Shown: positions 1 to 8,445 of the stretch, one piece after another
Numbering within the stretch: position 1 is the stretch's first letter
Layout: every line of letters begins with the position of its first letter
Origin: an uncultured Eubacteriaceae bacterium
Lineage (GTDB): Bacteria > Bacillota > Clostridia > Lachnospirales > CAG-274
Assembly (NCBI GenBank): GCA_947167715.1
Contig: CAMVJD010000017.1
Coordinates: forward strand, 1-51,032
DNA length: 51,032 nucleotides
Direction of reading: 5' to 3'
Made by a program: the position numbers and the translations under genes
Notes under the pieces: generated by a model
What the model was told of the DNA's origin: nothing
Seen by the model: only the letters and a program-made list of their open reading frames with translations
Database searches by the model: none

Positions 1-4
1 TTGC

Positions 5-41
5 AAAAAAAATTTGGTGTAGCCTATCGACCACACCAAAT
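5..41 (-). terminator. Intrinsic terminator of the leftward par-serS-rtcB cluster
   Basis: Nine-bp inverted repeat (12-20 pairs with 33-41) that on the minus strand is followed directly by a run of seven to eight T. It lies downstream of the RtcB-like gene and should end that leftward transcript. Confidence 0.7.
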
Positions 42-90
42 ATTATAGAACCATAGTTTCGAGGGAGAAGAGTATCTCACTATAAAATAA

Positions 91-112
91 CCCCGAAAAG
101 TATATTTCGGGG
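91..112. terminator. GC-rich hairpin, probable bidirectional terminator
   Basis: CCCCGAAA (91-98) pairs with TTTCGGGG (105-112). T-rich sequence follows on both strands. It lies just past the stop codon of the RtcB-like gene and next to a parS site. Confidence 0.55.
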
Positions 113-118
113 TCGTTT

Positions 119-134
119 TGTTTCACGTGAAACA
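119..134. other. parS: parS centromere site 1
   Basis: Perfect 16-bp palindrome TGTTTCACGTGAAACA, the Bacillota parS consensus bound by ParB/Spo0J. It abuts the 3' end of the RtcB-like gene. Two identical copies lie at 3783-3798 and 5585-5600, bracketing parA and parB. Confidence 0.95.
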
Positions 135-1034
135 TTATTCGGGTTTAAAATAATAGATATTCTTTAAAACTCTATTTATCTTCACGGTCTCATCAAGCAT
201 TTCTATAAAATCATCAAGTGTCTGTCCGTCATCTGCCTTATATGCGGGGGCAGAGTAGTTATATGCCGAATTGCCAAGACCTTTTCCAATTAAACTGCCG
301 CCTTTATAAAAAATAACTATATCTTCATCCTTTTTGGCTGAAATTGCACTTTTACGCAGTATACCCATTGATGTATCAATATAATTATGCGGTATATCAA
401 TATATTTTTTCGGCTTTAAATTCATTTCCGACAGAATAAGTCTTGCTATCTGCTCGCGATTTGTTTTTGCAAAGCGCAGGCATATCCTTATATTTTTATA
501 GTAATCCTTATCCCTCAATTTTTCTGTGTAATATTCGTTATATTTAAAGCAATGGCTCACCATCATACCATACCCGCGGGAGCCGCTGTGTATAAGCAGA
601 TATTTATTATTATTTTCATCCGTATCAAGGCTGATAAAGTGATCGCCACCGCCCAGAGTGCCAAGGCAGCGCTCAAAGCGATTATAAGGTCTGTCACTTT
701 CAAAGTCAAAGGAAACTATACTTTTTTCGTGTACATTTCTTCCATAAGGAACAAATTTTTTTATAGTTTCATCAAGTGAAGATATATCAATATCAATATT
801 TCCAAGCTCGATACATAATATGCCGCAGCCAATATCGCTGCCGATAAGTGCAGGCGGCACCGTAAGCTTTGTATGTATAGTCAACCCGTTTATATAATTT
901 GGCATAACGCAAAAGTTTGGCATTACCCTTATGCGCTCGCGGTCAAGGCCGTTGTTTATAAGTATTTCATCCAAATCCTTTAATTTTTGTATGTCAAATA
1001 CTTGTTTATGCGAGTATATAACCTTATCTCTCAT
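135..1034 (-). CDS. RtcB-family RNA ligase homologue lacking the guanylylation segment
   Basis: RtcB ligases join RNA 2',3'-cyclic phosphate or 3'-phosphate ends to 5'-OH ends through a GMP-histidine intermediate. This 299-residue protein keeps metal-site motifs: GSDIGCG (Cys70), GGGDHF (His132), IHSGSRG (His149) and PHNY (His216). Family members normally run from an SAP motif into HGAGR, whose His carries GMP, and later into an AYK motif. Here SAP (261-263) is joined directly to AYKADD (264 onward), as if about 40 residues had been deleted in frame. GMP transfer by the usual route should therefore be impossible. It is the last gene of the leftward cluster, 49 bp after serS, but a strong terminator lies in that gap, so expression is probably reduced. 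It is either a pseudoenzyme or a decaying gene; the open frame and intact C-terminus favour the former. Confidence 0.85.
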   Translation of the reverse strand: MRDKVIYSHKQVFDIQKLKDLDEILINNGLDRERIRVMPNFCVMPNYINGLTIHTKLTVPPALIGSDIGCGILCIELGNIDIDISSLDETIKKFVPYGRNVHEKSIVSFDFESDRPYNRFERCLGTLGGGDHFISLDTDENNNKYLLIHSGSRGYGMMVSHCFKYNEYYTEKLRDKDYYKNIRICLRFAKTNREQIARLILSEMNLKPKKYIDIPHNYIDTSMGILRKSAISAKKDEDIVIFYKGGSLIGKGLGNSAYNYSAPAYKADDGQTLDDFIEMLDETVKINRVLKNIYYFKPE

Positions 1035-1049
1035 ATCAAAACCCCATTT

Positions 1050-1077
1050 AAAAAAATGGGCTTGTTTGCCAAGCCCA
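1050..1077 (-). terminator. Intrinsic terminator after serS
   Basis: On the minus strand TGGGCTTG (1077-1070 region) pairs with its complement at 1057-1064 across a 5-nt loop, followed by seven T. It sits between serS and the RtcB-like gene, so only read-through would reach the latter. Confidence 0.8.
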
Positions 1078-1083
1078 TAAATT

Positions 1084-2364
1084 TTACTGTAATTTTTCTT
1101 TGCCGCCCATATATGGCTGTAAAACCTTCGGAATATTTACAGTGCCGTCGGCATTAAGATTGTTTTCAAGGAATGCAATAAGCATACGCGGGGGAGCTAC
1201 AACAGTATTGTTAAGTGTATGAGCAAAATACTTCTTGCCGTCCTCACCGTTTACTCTTATTTTAAGACGTCTTGCCTGTGCATCGCCAAGGTTGGAGCAG
1301 CTGCCTACCTCGAAATACTTTTTCTGACGAGGTGACCAAGCCTCAACGTCAAATGATTTAACCTTAAGGTCTGCAAGGTCGCCGGAGCAGCATTCAAGTG
1401 TTCTAACAGGAATATCAAGACTTCTGAACAGGTCTACCGTGTTCTGCCAAAGCTTGTCAAACCACATTTTGCTGTCCTCGGGCTTGCAAACAACTATCAT
1501 TTCCTGCTTTTCAAACTGGTGGATACGGTAAACGCCGCGTTCCTCAATACCGTGAGCGCCTTTTTCCTTACGGAAACAGGGTGAATAGCTTGTAAGAGTG
1601 TAAGGGAGCTCGGCCTCGGGAACTATAGTGTCAATAAATTTACCTATCATTGAGTGCTCGCTTGTACCGATAAGGAAAAGATCCTCGCCCTCAATTTTAT
1701 ACATCATGGAATCCATTTCCGCAAAGGACATAACGCCCGTTACTACATTACTTCTAATCATAAAAGGCGGTACGCAGTAGGTAAAGCCGCGGTCAATCAT
1801 AAAATCACGCGCATAGCTGATTACTGCGGAATGAAGTCTTGCAATATCGCCCATAAGGTAGTAGAAACCGTTACCTGCTACCTTGCCTGCGCTGTCCAAG
1901 TCGATACCGTTAAAACGCTTCATAATTTCTGTGTGATAGGGTATTTCAAAATCGGGTACAAAAGGCTCGCCGTACTTTGTAACCTCAACATTTTCGCTGT
2001 CGTCCTTACCGATGGGTACGGAGGGGTCGATAATATTGGGAATTACCATCATAATTTCCCTGACCTTATCCTGAAGCTCACCCTCCTGCTTTTCAAGCTC
2101 GGCAAGTCTTTCTGCCTGTGCATTAACCTGTGCCTTTATCTCCTCGGCCTTGTCCTTTTCGCCCTTTGCCATAAAAGCACCTATCTGCTTTGAAAGGTTT
2201 TTTCTGTTTGCTCTTAAGCTGTCTGCCTCCTGCTGTGCTGCACGAGCCTTGGCATCAAGCTCTATAACCTGATCTACAAGCTCCAGCTTACTGTCCTGAA
2301 ACTTATTTTTGATATTTTGTTTTACAATTTCGGGATTTTCTCTTACAAATTTAATGTCTAACAT
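1084..2364 (-). CDS. serS: Seryl-tRNA synthetase
   Basis: Charges tRNA-Ser with serine in the cytoplasm. At 426 residues it has the normal family length. The N-terminal 100 or so residues form the long antiparallel coiled-coil arm (dense Lys/Glu/Gln heptads) that holds the tRNA variable arm. The class II catalytic core follows, with a motif 2 region (FRKEKGAHG, then RIHQFEKQE) and a C-terminal motif 3 region (PPRMLIAFLENN). A clear AGGAGG lies upstream of the ATG. It starts 17 bp after the HAD gene, in the leftward par cluster, and is followed by a strong intrinsic terminator. No T-box is visible in front of it. Confidence 0.98.
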   Translation of the reverse strand: MLDIKFVRENPEIVKQNIKNKFQDSKLELVDQVIELDAKARAAQQEADSLRANRKNLSKQIGAFMAKGEKDKAEEIKAQVNAQAERLAELEKQEGELQDKVREIMMVIPNIIDPSVPIGKDDSENVEVTKYGEPFVPDFEIPYHTEIMKRFNGIDLDSAGKVAGNGFYYLMGDIARLHSAVISYARDFMIDRGFTYCVPPFMIRSNVVTGVMSFAEMDSMMYKIEGEDLFLIGTSEHSMIGKFIDTIVPEAELPYTLTSYSPCFRKEKGAHGIEERGVYRIHQFEKQEMIVVCKPEDSKMWFDKLWQNTVDLFRSLDIPVRTLECCSGDLADLKVKSFDVEAWSPRQKKYFEVGSCSNLGDAQARRLKIRVNGEDGKKYFAHTLNNTVVAPPRMLIAFLENNLNADGTVNIPKVLQPYMGGKEKLQ

Positions 2365-2381
2365 TTTACATCCTCCTGCAT

Positions 2382-3173
2382 TTAAAGCATAAATTTATTA
2401 ATTACCTCTGCTACCGCACCGTGATTATTATCATTTTCGGTGATATAATCGGCACATTCAAGCATAGGCTTAATTGCATTTTTTACCGCAACACCAAGTC
2501 CTGCGGCTTTTATCATTGGTATGTCGTTTTCGTGATCGCCTATTGCAATGACCTGTTCAATAGGTATATCAAGATAGTTTGCAAGCTCCTTAACGGCTGT
2601 GCCTTTTGTTACGTTTAAAGGATTGAATTCATATAAATATTCGTGTGAAAAAAAGGTACAGCATTTTTCTTTTATGCTATCCGGCATAAGCTTTTCAAGC
2701 TTTTTAAGCTTGCGGTGAGTGGCAAGGATAATTAATTTATTTACCCTGTCACCAACGTGATTTTTTAAATCATCAACTATCTCGGGTGAGAGCATAGACC
2801 TTTTACAATACTGTTTTGTAAAGAATGTCTCTTTATCTATCCAGAATTTTTCATCCTGATAGAGCTGAACTTCGACTTTATTGCTTCTGCAAAAATCTAT
2901 TATATCAAGTACAAGCTGTTTTTCAAGATAATGACATATAAGTACCTCACCGTCTTTATATATTATACCCCCATTGTAGCCAATAGTAAAGCCCGAAATG
3001 CCAAGTTTTTTATTAAATTTATCAATACTCATATTTGAGCGTCCGCTGCATATGGAGATATATTTTCCGGCTGCTGCTGCATTTTTAATGGCTGTAATAT
3101 TTTCATCACAAATAGTATTGCCGTCCTTGCATAAAAGGGTCTCGTCAAGGTCGATAAGTAAAAGCTTATACAT
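2382..3173 (-). CDS. Cof-type HAD-IIB family phosphatase
   Basis: Predicted cytoplasmic phosphatase of the haloacid dehalogenase superfamily, usually acting on sugar phosphates or nucleotides; the substrate cannot be read from sequence. Motif I is DLDETL (the first Asp is the nucleophile), motif II is the Ser/Thr in SICSGRS, and motif IV is GDHENDIPM near residue 220. The region between is the IIB cap. The frame is open from a GTG at 3185, but an ATG at 3173 is better spaced from the AAAGG sequence upstream, giving 263 residues. It overlaps the end of the DUF4446 gene by about 8 bp, implying translational coupling. Confidence 0.9.
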   Translation of the reverse strand: MYKLLLIDLDETLLCKDGNTICDENITAIKNAAAAGKYISICSGRSNMSIDKFNKKLGISGFTIGYNGGIIYKDGEVLICHYLEKQLVLDIIDFCRSNKVEVQLYQDEKFWIDKETFFTKQYCKRSMLSPEIVDDLKNHVGDRVNKLIILATHRKLKKLEKLMPDSIKEKCCTFFSHEYLYEFNPLNVTKGTAVKELANYLDIPIEQVIAIGDHENDIPMIKAAGLGVAVKNAIKPMLECADYITENDNNHGAVAEVINKFML

Positions 3174-3756
3174 TGTCTTTAGCACCTTTTTTATTATTTT
3201 TTGATCTTAAAAGTTCTCTTTTACGTTTTTTAATTATCATTCGCTCTTTAAACACTATGTTTGTGCCGTTATCCTTTGCGGCAACAATAGCTTCCCTTTC
3301 TTCCTCACTTAAGGGAGAAAGACAATCACCTGCTATTATTTGTTTTGCATAGGTATAGCAGCCGTCGCGATAATACAGGCTGTTTAAAACAATACCCGAG
3401 TCATTTTGGTCGAGCAGGGCAATAGAATATGATAATTCGCCGCCTATTTCCTCAAATGTGTTATATTTTACAATACCGATTTTTTGAATACCCGTTTTAA
3501 GTACGCGCTTTATATCCTCGATATCCTCAAAAATGCCGTCATTTTTTTCTTTTATTTCCCTTACCTCATCAAGATACTCTTTTAATTGAAGCTCCAGATT
3601 GTGGCTTTTGCTGTTTGGTCTCATAAAACGGTCAAATTTGTTTTTAAGCTTTTTTACCTGAAGCATAGCAAGTAAAAAACAAAGGGTCATAATAATAAAT
3701 AGTATTAGAATAGCGGCAAGCACGACTGTAATGTGGGTTTCTATAAAATAAAGCAT
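3166..3756 (-). CDS. DUF4446 family membrane-anchored protein
   Basis: A 196-residue protein of unknown function. It has an N-terminal hydrophobic segment (about residues 9-32), then a charged, probably coiled-coil stretch (LKEYLDEVREIKEKND), then a compact domain with QKIGIVKYNTFEEIGGELSY, the hallmark of DUF4446. It ends in a basic tail. In Clostridia this family is typically encoded beside parA/parB, as here, which suggests but does not prove a link to chromosome segregation or envelope functions. A parS site lies in the 50-bp gap separating it from parB. AGGTGG upstream supports the ATG. Confidence 0.85.
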   Translation of the reverse strand: MLYFIETHITVVLAAILILFIIMTLCFLLAMLQVKKLKNKFDRFMRPNSKSHNLELQLKEYLDEVREIKEKNDGIFEDIEDIKRVLKTGIQKIGIVKYNTFEEIGGELSYSIALLDQNDSGIVLNSLYYRDGCYTYAKQIIAGDCLSPLSEEEREAIVAAKDNGTNIVFKERMIIKKRKRELLRSKNNKKGAKDNV

Positions 3757-3782
3757 TTATTCCACCTAATTTCTGTTAAATT

Positions 3783-3798
3783 TGTTTCACGTGAAACA
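3783..3798. other. parS: parS centromere site 2
   Basis: Second perfect TGTTTCACGTGAAACA palindrome, lying between the parB stop codon and the DUF4446 start codon. Confidence 0.95.
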
Positions 3799-3806
3799 TT
3801 ATTCAT

Positions 3807-4706
3807 TTACTGAATTTTTCTTATCATACCAACTATTCTGTCTAATTCATCATCAGAATAATATTCTATAACAATTTTACCTGTGTTATTTTTTAAATTT
3901 TTAATATTTACCTTTGTACCTAAAATTGATTTAAGGTCCTTTGCTAAATCAAGGTAAATTCTTGCTTCCTTTGGATTTTTCATTACCGATGTCGGCGCCT
4001 GCTGTATTGAGGCCTCATTAATTTTTTTAACAAGCTCTTCTGTTTGTCTAACACTTAAGCCCTCGTCAATAATATGTTCTGCCGTTTCAAACTGAATATC
4101 ATTATCGGTTATTGCAAGCAGCGCACGGCAATGTCCGCTTGAAAGCCTGCCCTCGTCAAGAAAAGTCTGAACACGCTTGTCAAGGTTTAAAAGACGCATA
4201 CTGTTTGCAACAGCGGCACGGCTTTTACCGACCTTTGCTGCAATAGCTTCCTGATTAAGGTTAAACTCGTCCGAAAATTTTTTGTAGGTCTGTGCCTCTT
4301 CAAGCGGGGTAAGGTCCTCACGCTGGATATTTTCAATAAGGGCAATTTCAAGTGCCTCTATATCGGAAATGTCGTTTTTAACAATGACGGGTATTTCGGT
4401 TATACCTGCTTTTCTTGAAGCTCTCCAACGTCTTTCGCCTGCTATTATCATATAATAGTCATCCACTTTTTTAACGGTGATAGGCTGTATAACGCCCATT
4501 TGTTTAATACTTTCGGCAAGCTCGTTCAGTGCTTCATCGTTAAAACTGCGGCGGGGTTGATCCTCGTTTGGTGTAATTTTATTGATATCAACAAAATAAA
4601 CCTGATCGCTTGAAAGGGTCTCGGTTGATGAACCTGTTGTCAACGGTTCAAGCCCAAGTTTTCCTAAGCCTCCGCCCATACCTCTTGATTTTTTCTTTTC
4701 TGCCAT
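3807..4706 (-). CDS. parB: Chromosome partitioning protein ParB (Spo0J)
   Basis: ParB is a CTP-dependent DNA clamp that loads at parS, spreads, recruits SMC and stimulates ParA. This copy has 299 residues. The N-terminus carries a basic Gly-rich segment (GMGGGLGKLG), the ParA-stimulating end typical of the family. The ParB/Srx CTP-binding domain contains the GERRWRA motif. A helix-turn-helix follows (about residues 150-175, NQEAIAAKVGKSRAAVANSM), and the C-terminal dimerisation domain closes the protein. It is 26 bp downstream of parA in one transcription unit and has parS sites on both sides, so ParB may bind its own operon. Confidence 0.97.
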   Translation of the reverse strand: MAEKKKSRGMGGGLGKLGLEPLTTGSSTETLSSDQVYFVDINKITPNEDQPRRSFNDEALNELAESIKQMGVIQPITVKKVDDYYMIIAGERRWRASRKAGITEIPVIVKNDISDIEALEIALIENIQREDLTPLEEAQTYKKFSDEFNLNQEAIAAKVGKSRAAVANSMRLLNLDKRVQTFLDEGRLSSGHCRALLAITDNDIQFETAEHIIDEGLSVRQTEELVKKINEASIQQAPTSVMKNPKEARIYLDLAKDLKSILGTKVNIKNLKNNTGKIVIEYYSDDELDRIVGMIRKIQ

Positions 4707-4732
4707 AATAATTCCTTCCTATTATAATGTAA

Positions 4733-5506
4733 TTATTTACCGTGTTCAAGTACCATATCCGCAAGCAGCTCGTATGCCTCGGCACCTTTTGATTTTGGAT
4801 CGTAAAGATTAATTGGCATACCGTGGCTTGGTGCCTCACTTAGGCGCACGTTACGCGGTATAATACATTTGTATATCGAATCGTCAAAATAATTTTTAAC
4901 CTCTTCAACAACCTGAAGCGACAGATTTGTTCGTCCGTCGTACATAGTAAATATTATGCCTTCTATATCAATTTTGTTGTTGAGCTTACTTTTAACAATA
5001 TTATAGGTATGTACAAATTGTGTTAAGCCCTCAAGCGCCAAAAACTCGCATTGCAGGGGTATTAAAACCGAATCTGCCGCAACAAGTGCATTAAGCGTAA
5101 GAATATTGAGTGAGGGTGGGCAGTCAATTATGATAAAATCATATCTATCCCTTAAAAACAGCTTGTCTATAATATTTTTTAAAATATAGTTTGGTTTTTC
5201 AAGCTCAACAAGCTCTATCTCGGCACCTGCAAGGTTGATATCCGTAGGCAGTATATCCATTGCATTAAAATATTCGACACGTTTTTTGACCTCAAAAAAA
5301 TCAGCATTATCGGTCAAAAGGTCATAAAAGGTTTTGCTTCCATCGTTTTTTTCAATGCCAAGGCCTGTAGTAGTGTTGCCCTGTGGGTCGGAATCTATAA
5401 CCAAAACGCTTTTGTTTTTAGCTGCAAGACAGGCAGATAAATTAATTACCGTTGTGGTTTTGCCAACGCCGCCCTTTTGATTGGCAACAGCAATAACTCG
5501 TCCCAT
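4733..5506 (-). CDS. parA: Chromosome partitioning ATPase ParA (Soj)
   Basis: A deviant Walker-type ATPase that binds DNA non-specifically when ATP-bound and drives origin segregation with ParB. It has 257 residues, the normal chromosomal Soj length. The deviant Walker A is KGGVGKTT (about residues 11-18), the A' motif is DSDPQGN, and the Walker B region is FIIIDCPPS. There is no N-terminal DNA-binding extension, which argues against a plasmid type Ia ParA. It is the first gene of the leftward cluster, with parS site 3 about 80 bp upstream. Confidence 0.97.
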   Translation of the reverse strand: MGRVIAVANQKGGVGKTTTVINLSACLAAKNKSVLVIDSDPQGNTTTGLGIEKNDGSKTFYDLLTDNADFFEVKKRVEYFNAMDILPTDINLAGAEIELVELEKPNYILKNIIDKLFLRDRYDFIIIDCPPSLNILTLNALVAADSVLIPLQCEFLALEGLTQFVHTYNIVKSKLNNKIDIEGIIFTMYDGRTNLSLQVVEEVKNYFDDSIYKCIIPRNVRLSEAPSHGMPINLYDPKSKGAEAYELLADMVLEHGK

Positions 5507-5584
5507 AATGTTCTCCTTTACAATAATTGTTTTAACCTGATTATATAAATTGGTTTTTAACCTTTTTTTATTATAACATATTTT

Positions 5585-5600
5585 TGTTTCACGTGAAACA
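5585..5600. other. parS: parS centromere site 3
   Basis: Third perfect TGTTTCACGTGAAACA palindrome, about 80 bp upstream of parA. The 323-bp intergenic stretch around it (5507-5829) is very AT-rich and otherwise holds only the divergent promoters. Confidence 0.95.
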
Positions 5601-5722
5601 AAAAATCAAAATATTATTTAACAAAATTTATTATATTATAAAAAAATTTTTTGTATAGTTTTGTAACACTTTTGTAACAAATTATTTAACAAAAAATAAT
5701 ATTAAAATTTTAGCAAAAACTA

Positions 5723-5750
5723 TTGAAATTATTTGTTTATTTGGTATAAT
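5723..5750 (+). promoter_or_regulatory. Sigma-A type promoter of the ABC exporter operon
   Basis: TTGAAA (5723-5728), a 16-bp spacer, then TATAAT (5745-5750), about 80 bp upstream of the ABC ATPase start codon. Confidence 0.65.
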
Positions 5751-5829
5751 TATAATAGGTTATTATGGATTATAGCGTAAATATAACTGCTTACATAGAC
5801 TGTTATGTAAGACATAAAAGAGGTGGGCT

Positions 5830-6507
5830 ATGTTAAAGCTTGATAAAATATATAAAAGCTACGGCAGGGCGCATATATTAAACGGCGCAAGCCTTGAAAT
5901 AAACAAGGGCGACTGCATAGCAATAATAGGGGGCAACGGCTGCGGAAAAACCACGCTTGTCCAAATTTTGTGCGGTATAATACGCGCAGACAAGGGCAGG
6001 GTGATAAACGGGAGCAGGTCTGTTGAAAAGGGTGAATTTAAGCATCTTTTTGGATATCTACCCCAAAACGATCCTCTTATTGACGAGCTTTCGGTAAAGG
6101 ATAATCTTAAACTTTGGTTTTCGTCAATGGGCGTACCCTTTAAAAATCATCCTCTTTTAAAAAAATTAAAAATAGATACATATTTAAATAAACCCGTAAA
6201 TAAGCTTTCGGGTGGTATGAAACGCCGTGTAAGCCTGTGTATTGCTATGGCAAACGAGGCACCGATACTTGTAATGGATGAGCCCACTACCGCACTTGAT
6301 ATTGTTGCAAAGGATGAAATGTGGGCCATGCTTTCGGAATATATGTCAGGCGGCGGTACGGTCGTGCTTACCACGCACAATTATGATGAAATTAAAAACT
6401 GTACCCGTCTTATTTTAATGAAAAACGGTGTTTTAAAGGAAATAAACAAGGATGCCACATATAATGAAATTGTGGAATATCTGAACCAGGGTGGAAAGAA
6501 TGAGTGA
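5830..6507 (+). CDS. ABC transporter ATP-binding protein
   Basis: Nucleotide-binding subunit of an ABC-2 type exporter, 225 residues. Walker A is GGNGCGKTT, the signature is LSGGMKRR, and Walker B is ILVMDEP followed by the His switch (LTTHN). Gene order points to a partnership with the two ABC-2 permeases downstream. AGAGGTGG precedes the ATG. Its last codons overlap the next gene (ATGAGTGA at 6500). The substrate is not evident; the GMKRR signature and the ABC-2 partners fit exporters of lipids, polysaccharides or peptides. Confidence 0.95.
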   Translation: MLKLDKIYKSYGRAHILNGASLEINKGDCIAIIGGNGCGKTTLVQILCGIIRADKGRVINGSRSVEKGEFKHLFGYLPQNDPLIDELSVKDNLKLWFSSMGVPFKNHPLLKKLKIDTYLNKPVNKLSGGMKRRVSLCIAMANEAPILVMDEPTTALDIVAKDEMWAMLSEYMSGGGTVVLTTHNYDEIKNCTRLILMKNGVLKEINKDATYNEIVEYLNQGGKNE

Positions 6508-8431
6508 TAATAAACGCAAAAACCGCGATGTAAGGGTAGCGACACGCGAAGAGCTTTTGGGCCGCTCTGCGCGGGGAGAGAGCAGGGGAGCATCATCCCA
6601 CAAAAGCGGCGAGGAAAAAAGAAAAGAGGGCAGCGTAAATACAAGGCGCCGAAGCGAGAACGAAAGCAGACGTACCGAGTTTGAGCCTGTCAGGCGTCAG
6701 TCAAAACGTCCCTCACATGAAGATTTGGAGCTGAAAAGAAAAAGAAGACGCAAGAAAAAAATTAAGCGTATTATAAGAGTGACCACTGTTTTTGGTGCTA
6801 TGCTTTTAATTTTGATATTGCTTATATCCGGACTTTTCAGTTTGTTTTCGGGCAGCAGGGGAAAGGTAAGACGTGCCTATGCAAAAACAATTTCAAGCTA
6901 TCAAAAGCGCAGCGATATTGTCGGCACCATATTTGGCAGGGATGTTGTCAAGCTGTTTAACAGCGGCAATTTAAGTCAAAGCTTTTCTCTTTCTGTTACG
7001 GATAATACCGCAGGAGCGGCAGGGCTTGGCATAAGCGGCAGCCTTGACAAAAACACATCGTCAAAGACCGCTGCGGCGCAGATAGGCGTTAACTACAAGG
7101 ATATAACAGCCGCGCAGTTTAAAATGTATACGGACAATAAAACAATAATGTTTTCTTCACCGGGTATATATGACGACTGGCTTTCAATGGACTGTGAAAA
7201 TATAGTGTCACAGCTTTCAAATTCTGCCTTGGGTGCCGATCTGGAGCTTTCGTCCGACCGCGAGTTTTCACTTAAAATGTTTAAGGATGAGGACGGCGAG
7301 GGTGAGATAGTTTTAAGCCTGACAGAGGAAATGTCGCAGCTGTTTACAAAGGAAATAGACAGCCTTTCCAAAAAAGCCAATTATTCAACCATTAAGGAAA
7401 AAAAGGCCGTGTTGATAGACGGCGAGGAAAAGAAGTTAAGGGGCTACAGGCTTGATATTAGCGGCGATGATTTTAAAAATGCACTTGTAAATACCTTAAG
7501 TAAAATAAGGACAAATAAAAAAATCAAATCACTTTTAAGCGAGCAGGCTAAATTGCAGTATGAATCGGATACACTTATAAAGGTGCTGTTTGACAGCCCC
7601 GAGGCGCTTTTGGAGGAATACTACAAGGAAATGGATATGACGCTTGAGCAGATCAATTCATCTACATTTATCGATACAAACGCCGAGATATATATTTATA
7701 AGGGTGTTATTGCGGATTTGAAATTTAACACCGTATATAATATTGACAAGGACCAGATGAAGGTGACACTTACCGGCGGTATGTATGGCGGCAAGCATCC
7801 TTACGAGGATGTAAGCCTTGTGCTTTCGCTTGAAACCGATAATAAGGTGCTTACTGCAAGCTATATTGAAAACACGGATAATTTTGACAATACTTTTGTT
7901 AACAAGCGCAGCTTTACGCTTGACGGCGGCGACGGTACGCTGGAATTAAATACAAGCATAACCTTTGACAAGTCAACGGGAGTATTAAACGGCAGCGCAG
8001 ACCTTAAAACACCCGGCGGAATATCAATGAATATAAACGGATCGGGTAATCTGACAAAGGAAAGCGGTATTACAAAATTGACTTCGCAGGAAATAAAGCT
8101 GGATTACAACAATGCGCTTACCCTTGTTATGGAGGGCAGCTACGAGGTAAAGGCATTTAAAAAGCGTGCAGAGCAGCCGCAGGGCAATGTTACGGAGCTT
8201 TTCAAGGCCGATGCTTCACAGATCGCACAGATAAAGGCAACTGTTGCACAAAATATAGATTCGGCAATAAATACGCTTAATCAAGCACTTGCAAGTGTTG
8301 ATGGCATATCAAATGTACCCGCCGAAAATAAAGAGGGTACAACGGAAACAACGACAAATGACGGCACGTCGGAGGAAACAACGGCGGATGCAAATGAGGA
8401 AACGGCAGAAAGCGATGATAATGCCGCTTAA
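6500..8431 (+). CDS. Membrane-anchored protein of unknown function in an ABC operon
   Basis: About 643 residues. I do not recognise the family. A very basic, Arg/Lys/Ser-rich cytoplasmic N-terminus of about 90 residues leads to one transmembrane helix (VFGAMLLILILLISGLFSLF). The rest is a large, probably extracytoplasmic region rich in short beta-type segments, ending in a Thr/Glu-rich acidic tail. A GTG at 6491 extends the frame, but AGGGTGG lies 5 bp before the ATG at 6500, which I prefer. It sits between the ATPase and permease genes, so a role as an accessory or substrate-facing component is inferred from position only. Confidence 0.8.
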   Translation: MSDNKRKNRDVRVATREELLGRSARGESRGASSHKSGEEKRKEGSVNTRRRSENESRRTEFEPVRRQSKRPSHEDLELKRKRRRKKKIKRIIRVTTVFGAMLLILILLISGLFSLFSGSRGKVRRAYAKTISSYQKRSDIVGTIFGRDVVKLFNSGNLSQSFSLSVTDNTAGAAGLGISGSLDKNTSSKTAAAQIGVNYKDITAAQFKMYTDNKTIMFSSPGIYDDWLSMDCENIVSQLSNSALGADLELSSDREFSLKMFKDEDGEGEIVLSLTEEMSQLFTKEIDSLSKKANYSTIKEKKAVLIDGEEKKLRGYRLDISGDDFKNALVNTLSKIRTNKKIKSLLSEQAKLQYESDTLIKVLFDSPEALLEEYYKEMDMTLEQINSSTFIDTNAEIYIYKGVIADLKFNTVYNIDKDQMKVTLTGGMYGGKHPYEDVSLVLSLETDNKVLTASYIENTDNFDNTFVNKRSFTLDGGDGTLELNTSITFDKSTGVLNGSADLKTPGGISMNINGSGNLTKESGITKLTSQEIKLDYNNALTLVMEGSYEVKAFKKRAEQPQGNVTELFKADASQIAQIKATVAQNIDSAINTLNQALASVDGISNVPAENKEGTTETTTNDGTSEETTADANEETAESDDNAA

Positions 8432-8445
8432 GCCAACACAAAAAA

